Assembly (NCBI GenBank): GCA_040880405.1
Contig: JBBDIM010000202.1
Coordinates: forward strand, 1-10,704
DNA: 10,704 nucleotides
Reading direction: 5' to 3'
From: JBBDIM01 sp040880405
GTDB lineage: Bacteria > Planctomycetota > Planctomycetia > Pirellulales > Pirellulaceae
Shown: in pieces, positions 6,042 to 10,704 of the stretch
How the letters are laid out: every line of letters starts with the position of its first letter
How positions within the stretch are numbered: the first letter of the stretch is position 1
Made by a program: the position numbers and the translations under genes
The notes under the pieces: model-generated
The model's database searches: none
What the model saw: only the letters and a program-made list of their open reading frames with translations
What the model was told of the DNA's origin: nothing

Positions 6042-7517
6042 ATGTTTGATGCCAATATGTCAACGAACGATTCATTGATTCCTTCCGATCAACCAAACAA
6101 TTCGCGGATCCAACGTCGTCAATTCGTCCTCGCAACCCTCTCCTTGGGCTTCGCCGGATCGTTCTTCGGGGAACCACAGCGGGCGTTCGCCGACCAGGGC
6201 ACCCAGTATCGCCTGAACGACAGCATGCCCACCTTTCGCAAGGTGAGGGCCACGCTCGACGTCGAGGGAAAGGTCCGAGTCAACCCGGATGGCAAGAAGG
6301 TGCGTGAGTTTCCGATGTCCTTAAGCGGACAATACGAATACGACGAACGCCTCATGCCAAAGCCGCTGCTCAAGCGGACCATCCGTTATTACAGCAAAGC
6401 ACATACCAAAACGCAGGCGAGCGGGCAGCCTGGGGAAGCTGGTATCGATCCGGTTAAGAAACTTATCGTCAACGATTTCACCGGCGGACCTCAAGCGGTG
6501 ATTTTTTGTCCGGAGTTCTCTCTTACCCGAGAAGAATTGGAGCTTGTCACCATCCCCGGCAACAGTTTGGCCACCTCGCTGCTGCTACCAAACGATCCGG
6601 TAACGATTGGGCAAACCTGGGAGGTCCTCGACGCGGGCCTGGTCGGCGTTCTAAACCTCGACGCAATCAGCAAGAACGAAGTCACCGGCAAGTTGACCAA
6701 AGTTGAAGGTCAGGTCGCCACCATCGAGCTCGATGGCAAGGTGGCCGGCGCGGTGGGTGGCGTGGCTACCGATGTCGAGCTACGGGGAAAAATCAACTTC
6801 GATCTGGAAGCGAATACCATCACCTGGTTCGCGGCCCAGATCTCCGAAGAGCGGTCGATCGGCCACGCCCATCCCGGTTTCACGATCAAGGCAGTGGTTC
6901 GCACCCAGATGGAGCCGATCGACGAGGTCGCCAAGCTTTCCGATTCGGCGATCGCCCAGCTCAACTTGGAGCCGGACATGGGGCAACAGATGCTGCTGTT
7001 CGACGGCCGGGAGATCGGCTGCCGCTTCATGCACCCTCGCGATTGGCACGCGATGGGCGAAACCGGCAAAGCAACCGTGTTTCGGTTGATTCGCGAAGGA
7101 GAACTACTCGCCCAATGCAACATCTCGCGGATGACAAATCTCAAAGCGGGCGAGCAGACCACCCTGGAAGGCTTTCAGGCGAATGTGAGCTCGGCCCTAG
7201 GGGAACGCCTAGGTCAAGTGATGGACGCCGCCGAGCGGGTCACCTCAGAGGGCCTGCGAGAACTGCGAATCACAGCGGTCGGCACGGCCGAGAAACTGCC
7301 GATCACCTGGGTCTACTACCTGATGTCGGACGACACCGGGCGGCGGTACTCTTTGGTCTTCACCTACGAAACCACCCTGACCGAAAAGGTCGCCGAAGCG
7401 GACCGCACCTTCACCAGCGGCTTTTCGATGCTTGAACTAGAAGGCCCCAAGGCGGCTCAAGTCAAAGAGGAGCCGGAAGTAAAGACGGCAACTCGTCGGG
7501 TGAAGCTGGAGGGATGA
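6042..7517 (+). CDS. Probable Tat-exported protein with PsbP/Mog1-like C-terminal half
   Basis: The 491-residue protein has a long polar N-terminus, then QRRQF at residues 24-28 followed by a moderately hydrophobic stretch (29-43) and AFA at 48-50, the layout of a twin-arginine signal. It should therefore be folded before export. Residues 60-290 are rich in predicted beta strands, alternating short hydrophobic and charged stretches, with a conserved-looking GQTWEV at 190-195; I do not recognise this part. Residues 316-464 resemble the PsbP/Mog1/DUF1795 type: FMHPRDWHAMGE, then a polar-strand pattern, LGERLGQ, TWVYYLMSDDTGRRYSLVF and a final FTSGF. This assignment rests on pattern only. ATGs at 6042 and 6057 are both possible starts; neither has a good Shine-Dalgarno. 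The nearest gene downstream is convergent, 15 bases away. Confidence 0.85.
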   Translation: MFDANMSTNDSLIPSDQPNNSRIQRRQFVLATLSLGFAGSFFGEPQRAFADQGTQYRLNDSMPTFRKVRATLDVEGKVRVNPDGKKVREFPMSLSGQYEYDERLMPKPLLKRTIRYYSKAHTKTQASGQPGEAGIDPVKKLIVNDFTGGPQAVIFCPEFSLTREELELVTIPGNSLATSLLLPNDPVTIGQTWEVLDAGLVGVLNLDAISKNEVTGKLTKVEGQVATIELDGKVAGAVGGVATDVELRGKINFDLEANTITWFAAQISEERSIGHAHPGFTIKAVVRTQMEPIDEVAKLSDSAIAQLNLEPDMGQQMLLFDGREIGCRFMHPRDWHAMGETGKATVFRLIREGELLAQCNISRMTNLKAGEQTTLEGFQANVSSALGERLGQVMDAAERVTSEGLRELRITAVGTAEKLPITWVYYLMSDDTGRRYSLVFTYETTLTEKVAEADRTFTSGFSMLELEGPKAAQVKEEPEVKTATRRVKLEG

Positions 7518-7532
7518 GCCTCCTGACGCGGA

Positions 7533-7793
7533 TTAGGATGTCAAACCGAGTCGCTGCTGCAGGGTTGCTAAGATCGCTTGCTGCGTGGCTTCATCCGAGG
7601 CGAAGATTTCTACCAATTCCGGCAGATCTTCCCTAATGGCTGGATGCAATTCCCAGAGCCTGGAAATCCGCAATTCGAGAGCAGATTCAGGAGATTGTGC
7701 TTCGGTCCGCTCCAAATCGGATCGGAGGAACCGCGCGGAGTCACCACCGCCCAGGACGGGAACGTAGTCAAAGTCGGCACGCGTTGGTTTCAC
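7533..7793 (-). CDS. Small acidic protein, unrecognised
   Basis: This 86-residue product starts MKPTRADFDYVPVLGGGDSA and has an amphipathic, leucine- and glutamate-rich helical C-terminal half (residues about 30-86, with LHPAIREDLPELVEIF and ILATLQQRLGL). No signal peptide, membrane segment or metal-binding cluster is visible. I do not know the family. GTG at 7793 is chosen because GAGGTG lies 6 bases upstream; a GTG at 7802 would add three residues but overlaps that site. The gene is convergent with the Tat-exported protein gene, with only 15 bases between stops and no hairpin there, so the two transcripts probably overlap. Confidence 0.65.
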   Translation of the reverse strand: MKPTRADFDYVPVLGGGDSARFLRSDLERTEAQSPESALELRISRLWELHPAIREDLPELVEIFASDEATQQAILATLQQRLGLTS

Positions 7794-7799
7794 TAGGTT

Positions 7800-7805
7800 C
7801 ACCTC
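7800..7805 (-). promoter_or_regulatory. Ribosome binding site deciding the start of the 7533-7793 gene
   Basis: GAGGTG on the minus strand with a 6-base spacer to the GTG at 7793. Its last three bases are the alternative upstream GTG. Confidence 0.5.
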
Positions 7806-7952
7806 TCTTCATCGAGCCACGCCTGAGAAATAACGGGGGGCGGGTAATTCATAGGCAATCATAACAATTTTGGATCGCGAGAAAAATAACCTCCCGACTC
7901 GGGGGAGAGAATAGGAGCCAACGAGGAAACGGCGCAAGCGGGAATGCATTCT

Positions 7953-8022
7953 CCCTTTGCGGCTTTGCGCCTTTGCGATAAAAGTAGGAAAAGCTCTCGC
8001 AAAGGCGCAAAGCCGCAAAGGG
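7953..8022. repeat. Perfect 26-base inverted repeat built from CGCAAAG octamers
   Basis: The right arm (7997-8022) is three tandem octamers TCGCAAAG, GCGCAAAG, CCGCAAAG plus GG. The left arm (7953-7978) is its exact reverse complement. The 18-base spacer is A-rich. A transcript would fold into a 26-pair stem. Similar CGCAAAG-rich palindromes are known as dispersed non-coding repeats in many bacterial genomes; here no transposase or target duplication is visible. Confidence 0.92.
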
Positions 8023-8061
8023 GTGAACTGGACGAGAGTGAAGATTAACTGGCTGCTTCCT

Positions 8062-8080
8062 AGCGATTAGGCTAATCGTT
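8062..8080. repeat. Small palindrome CGATTAG-G-CTAATCG
   Basis: Perfect 7-base arms (8064-8070 and 8072-8078) around one G, extended by a G-T and an A-T pair. It lies about 150 bases before the DUF3891 start. It could be an operator-type binding site; the tight centre makes it a poor RNA hairpin. Confidence 0.45.
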
Positions 8081-8229
8081 GAGGGGGAGGTGGCGTTGAA
8101 TACGGGAGACGGTTTATCCATGATTCCGATGTGCTGGTTAAGTAAACGGAAATAGTCAAGAATGGAGTGTCATTACGTAGGGCCATCTGAAAACCAACAA
8201 ACACCGAGGGGAAGATTTCCAAATTTTCC

Positions 8230-9030
8230 ATGATCGTTCGCAAACCCCAATCAGGACAATACGCGGGCTCCTTACTCCTGATCCGTCAAACCGATCACGC
8301 GGCTCTCTCGCGTGATTTGGCGGCGGCTTGGGGTGGTGAGCCGTTTGCTGGGATCGCGCTGCCTGAGTTCACGATGCCGGCCATTTTGCATCACGATGAT
8401 GGCTGGGACGCTTGGGAGAAGGCTCCCAAGATTGACGCGGAGTCGGGCCGTCCGCAAAGCTTTTTGAACACTTCGGCGGAAGATTCGCACCGCGTGTGGA
8501 TGGGTGGGGTCCGGCGCTGCGCGGAGTTCGGGCCGCTGGCTCAGTACCTGGTGGCCAAGCATTTTTTGATTTTGCGCGAGCACAGTAGCTCGGCCGATAC
8601 CTCGGTGGGAAGCGAGTTTCTCGACCAACTCGACGCGGACTGTGATGTCTGGCTGGCCCAGTGGTGGGAATCAGCGGCGGCTCAAGGGGTCAGCGAAGGA
8701 GATGTCGAGCTGGCCCTGCGGCAGCTACGATTTTTCGATTGGTTCAGCCTGTGGCTCTGCCTGGCAGATCGAGACGAGGAGTACCAATTCCCGGAGACTC
8801 CGGACCATCATGAGCTGACCCTGCTGCCGCGGGAACATAAGGTTCCGGCTAGTGATGCTGTCCAGACCATCGGAGCCCGACCATGGCCGTGGCGGCAAGA
8901 TACCATTGACCTCTCAATTGCCGCCCGGGTCGTGCCGGATCGCGCGTACCAGGATGGTGACGACTTGATGCGCGAATATGGCCAGCAGGCGACGCTCCGC
9001 TGGCGGCTCACGCCGGATCCTTCACCGTAG
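8230..9030 (+). CDS. DUF3891 family protein
   Basis: The 266-residue cytoplasmic protein begins MIVRKP and carries the features I associate with DUF3891: IRQTDHAALSRDLAAAW at residues 18-34, HHDDGWDAWE at 54-63, and a mostly helical body with DWFSLWLCLAD at 170-180. His23, His54, His55, Asp56 and Asp57 could form a metal-binding cluster, since their arrangement recalls HD-type phosphohydrolases, but that is inference. The family has no established function. The C-terminal part (about 190-266) includes IGARPWPWRQDTIDLS and reads like a small beta region. The ATG is preceded by GAGGGGAAG, too far upstream for a standard Shine-Dalgarno, so initiation may be weak. Its 3' end overlaps the convergent LarA-type gene by 23 bases. 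Confidence 0.83.
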   Translation: MIVRKPQSGQYAGSLLLIRQTDHAALSRDLAAAWGGEPFAGIALPEFTMPAILHHDDGWDAWEKAPKIDAESGRPQSFLNTSAEDSHRVWMGGVRRCAEFGPLAQYLVAKHFLILREHSSSADTSVGSEFLDQLDADCDVWLAQWWESAAAQGVSEGDVELALRQLRFFDWFSLWLCLADRDEEYQFPETPDHHELTLLPREHKVPASDAVQTIGARPWPWRQDTIDLSIAARVVPDRAYQDGDDLMREYGQQATLRWRLTPDPSP

Positions 9031-10288
9031 AAAGCACGTAGGGTCCCTTAGGAATCACCGCTAACTTAGCGTCCGGGCCATGCTTTTTGAGGGCATCCGC
9101 CACCGCCTGTTCCACGGTCGGGGCCGAACGGACGAACAGCCGCTCCAGGACGTCCGGCGTGAGGCCATCAGAAACCACCACGATCTCACCCTTCCGCGCC
9201 GCTTTGGCCATCTCCTCTAACTGCCACTGATCCATCACAAAGTAGTTGGGGTCTTGGATCGCCGCGGTAAAACTCTCCAAGTCGGCGTGGGCGTCGAACA
9301 GCGAGTCGAACTCCGCGCTGCCGATCCCTTCGCTCAAACTGGCCGCCACGATGATCGTGCCACCTTGCTTCACCACGGCCGAGGCGGTCACCATTGCCTT
9401 CACCGCCTGATAGAAAGTGGTGTCCAAAGGGTAGCCCGCGCTGCTGGTCACTACGATATCGACCGGCTCATCGACGGTCGAAACGACCACCTTCCGCACA
9501 AACTCCACCCCTTGCTCAAACGCCTCGATCATATCTCCCGCCACGAATTTCAAGGGATTCCGCTGGGCGTCGATCACCACGTTCACGATGAAATCGCAGC
9601 CGGTATGCTGGGCGATCCAAGTGTTCTCCTCATGTACCGGATTGCCGATCAGGCTGCCGCTGGTCGCTTTGGGGTCTTCCAGGAACTTCGGACTGTGCCA
9701 GGCCCGGATGGTGTCGATCGAGGCGATCCCAGGGCAGATCAACTTGCGCCCGCCGGAAAAGCCCGCCATGAAATGCGGCTCGATCAGGCCAACGGTGATT
9801 TTCAAGTCGGCCTCGACATAACGCGTGTCGATCCAGATCGGGACACCGCCGGGGCTTTCGCCCAAATAGGTGTGCTCGTCCCGCCGCTGGCCGAAGTGGT
9901 TCTCGACGTGGTAGTGATCGACGATGTACTCTCCCACCATCTCGATCAACTCGTCCCGATGGTTCGGACGATGCAGCCCAGTCGCGTTGAGGATCGTGAT
10001 CCGCTCCCGCGGGATGCCCGCCTCCTCCAGGATGTCGAGCATCGGCTCTAGGATCATCTCGTTGGGGACCGGCCGCGTAATATCGCAGATTACGATGCAG
10101 GCGTCGCGGCGGCCTTGGGCGAGCTCTGCTAGTGGCGGTGTTCCGGTGGGATGATGCAGGACCTTCAGCAGTGCGCTGTCTGGATCGTCCAGCGGCGGGA
10201 CATCCTTGTACACCAGAGTATGAATCTCCATGTCCTCCGGCAGCGCGACTTCCAGGCCGGTACGACCGTACGCGAGTTCAACATGCAT
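9008..10288 (-). CDS. LarA-type nickel-pincer racemase/epimerase homologue (DUF2088)
   Basis: This 426-residue protein matches lactate racemase LarA in length and active-site pattern. In order: DITRPVP at 69-75 (Asp69 and Arg72 match LarA Asp72 and Arg75); NATGLHRP at 101-108 (His106 matches His108); PHFMAGFSGGRK at 171-182 (His172 and Lys182 match His174 and Lys184, the latter binding the nickel-pincer nucleotide); RAWHS at 195-199 (His198 matches His200); and FYQAVK at 292-297 (Gln294 and Lys297 match Gln295 and Lys298). All expected residues are present, so an active enzyme racemising or epimerising a 2-hydroxyacid is likely. The substrate cannot be read from sequence, as relatives act on lactate, malate and others. 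The pincer-cofactor genes larB, larC and larE are not in the window. No clear Shine-Dalgarno precedes the ATG. Confidence 0.92.
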   Translation of the reverse strand: MHVELAYGRTGLEVALPEDMEIHTLVYKDVPPLDDPDSALLKVLHHPTGTPPLAELAQGRRDACIVICDITRPVPNEMILEPMLDILEEAGIPRERITILNATGLHRPNHRDELIEMVGEYIVDHYHVENHFGQRRDEHTYLGESPGGVPIWIDTRYVEADLKITVGLIEPHFMAGFSGGRKLICPGIASIDTIRAWHSPKFLEDPKATSGSLIGNPVHEENTWIAQHTGCDFIVNVVIDAQRNPLKFVAGDMIEAFEQGVEFVRKVVVSTVDEPVDIVVTSSAGYPLDTTFYQAVKAMVTASAVVKQGGTIIVAASLSEGIGSAEFDSLFDAHADLESFTAAIQDPNYFVMDQWQLEEMAKAARKGEIVVVSDGLTPDVLERLFVRSAPTVEQAVADALKKHGPDAKLAVIPKGPYVLSTVKDPA

Positions 10289-10361
10289 GGCGGTTCTGGG
10301 GGAACGGAGTTTGAGAACAGGGGGCCTGTGACATTCCCATTATGCCCAGACCTATTATGCC

Positions 10362-10396
10362 AAAAAAAACCGCCCCGACATCTGCCGGGGCGGTTT
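10362..10396 (-). terminator. Intrinsic terminator of the small basic protein gene
   Basis: AAACCGCCCCG (10367-10377) pairs perfectly with CGGGGCGGTTT (10386-10396) around an 8-base loop. On the minus strand it ends in eight T (10369-10362). It lies about 90 bases past the small gene's stop and insulates the LarA-type gene from it. Confidence 0.93.
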
Positions 10397-10486
10397 GCGT
10401 TGATTCCAGTGCCACGCGCCAGCGCGATTGACGGGGGCGTGCGCCGGGGGCAACTGAAATCAGTTTGAATCGAAAGGGGCGGACGC

Positions 10487-10690
10487 TTACTTCTCGTCCG
10501 CGCCTTTGACCTTCTTCTTCTTTTTCATCGAGATCTTGATCACGCGGGTCTTGGGCAAACCGATCGGCGAATCGTTCTCCGCGTCGAACTTGCCTTGAGC
10601 GCGAAGCTGGGCGACGCGTTCGCCCCGTTTCAGGACACTGCGGGTCGAGATTCCACCACGTTTAATCTTCAGGCTTTTGTCAATCGTCAC
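10487..10690 (-). CDS. Small basic protein (Planctomycetes/Verrucomicrobia/Chlamydiae type)
   Basis: The 67-residue protein is rich in Lys and Arg and has no signal or membrane segment. It opens MTIDKSLKIKRG, has RSVLKRGERVAQL in the middle, GLPKTRVIKI at about residues 43-52, and a run of five Lys close to the end. This matches the small basic protein family I know from Chlamydiae, Verrucomicrobia and Planctomycetes (TIGR04137 as I recall it, whose name links it to rRNA loci). Molecular role is not established; the charge suggests RNA or ribosome binding, which is inference. The GTG start has AGGAG 7 bases upstream, and a strong terminator follows, so it is probably a single-gene transcript expressed well. 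Confidence 0.9.
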   Translation of the reverse strand: MTIDKSLKIKRGGISTRSVLKRGERVAQLRAQGKFDAENDSPIGLPKTRVIKISMKKKKKVKGADEK

Positions 10691-10697
10691 GTACAGG

Positions 10698-10702
10698 CTC
10701 CT
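10698..10702 (-). promoter_or_regulatory. Ribosome binding site of the small basic protein gene
   Basis: AGGAG on the minus strand, 7 bases before the GTG at 10690. It fixes that GTG as the start despite the non-ATG codon. Confidence 0.8.
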
Positions 10703-10704
10703 GC

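Larger units (their letters stand above)
7806..8229. other. Gene-free region with palindromic repeats
   Basis: About 420 bases without a credible gene. Minus-strand frames at 7809-8018 and 7849-8121 translate the repeat arms into FAALRLCE and RKGAKPQRE, a typical by-product of CGCAAAG repeats rather than a protein. The region holds the 26-base inverted repeat at 7953-8022 and a palindrome at 8062-8080. It should also hold the promoter of the DUF3891 gene, which I could not place. Confidence 0.6.

Noticed and set aside
5743..6177. Minus-strand frame of 144 residues in the intergenic region
   Set aside because: It covers both palindromes, overlaps the Tat signal coding region, and its composition (many Arg, Ser, Thr) is that of translated non-coding DNA.
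7888..7912. Possible minus-strand terminator hairpin followed by a T-rich stretch
   Set aside because: The stem is short and bulged, and no minus-strand gene ends upstream of it, so it has nothing to terminate.
7953..8022. The inverted repeat considered as an intrinsic terminator or CRISPR remnant
   Set aside because: No T run follows either arm, and there is one inverted pair rather than spaced direct repeats with unique spacers.
7849..8121. Minus-strand frame of 90 residues over the inverted repeat
   Set aside because: The FAALRLCE and RKGAKPQRE segments are the translated arms of the CGCAAAG repeat, a common source of false small genes.
9254..10051. Plus-strand frame of 265 residues opposite the LarA-type gene
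   Set aside because: It is His/Asp/Arg-rich antisense of a gene with all expected active-site residues.

Overview
The window looks like chromosomal DNA of a planctomycete, most likely of the Pirellulales. The main reasons are the moderately high G+C, the long sigma-70 factor carrying extra helix-turn-helix domains ahead of its core, and the small lysine-rich protein of the type shared by Planctomycetes, Verrucomicrobia and Chlamydiae. The tandem proteins built from secretin N-domain-like modules, and the many signal-peptide proteins without a clear family, point the same way. No phage, transposase, CRISPR array, tRNA or rRNA gene was seen.

Left part (1-3757), all on the minus strand. A small putative secreted protein lies at 134-487. 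It is followed on the right by two tandem paralogues read right to left (3621 to 2533, then 2489 to 738, 43 bases apart and probably one operon). Both are exported proteins made of repeated modules like the periplasmic N-domains of secretins, without any pore domain. The second gene contains extra STN-like modules that the first lacks. A strong intrinsic terminator (3725-3758) separates them from the sigma factor gene.

Centre (3788-7793). The sigma factor (minus strand) has three predicted helix-turn-helix segments, then sigma regions 1.2, 2 and 4, with no sigma region 3.0/3.1. A roughly 570-base intergenic stretch with several perfect palindromes precedes a plus-strand gene for a probable Tat-exported protein (6042-7517), whose C-terminal half resembles the PsbP/Mog1 type. 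A short unrecognised minus-strand gene (7533-7793) converges on it.

Right part (7794-10704). A gene-free stretch holds a perfect 26-base inverted repeat built from tandem CGCAAAG-type octamers, and a second smaller palindrome. Then come a DUF3891 protein (plus) and a LarA-type nickel-pincer racemase homologue (minus), whose 3' ends overlap by 23 bases. A strong terminator and the gene for the small basic protein (minus, GTG start with a good Shine-Dalgarno) close the window. Apart from the tandem paralogue pair, neighbouring genes do not form an obvious pathway.
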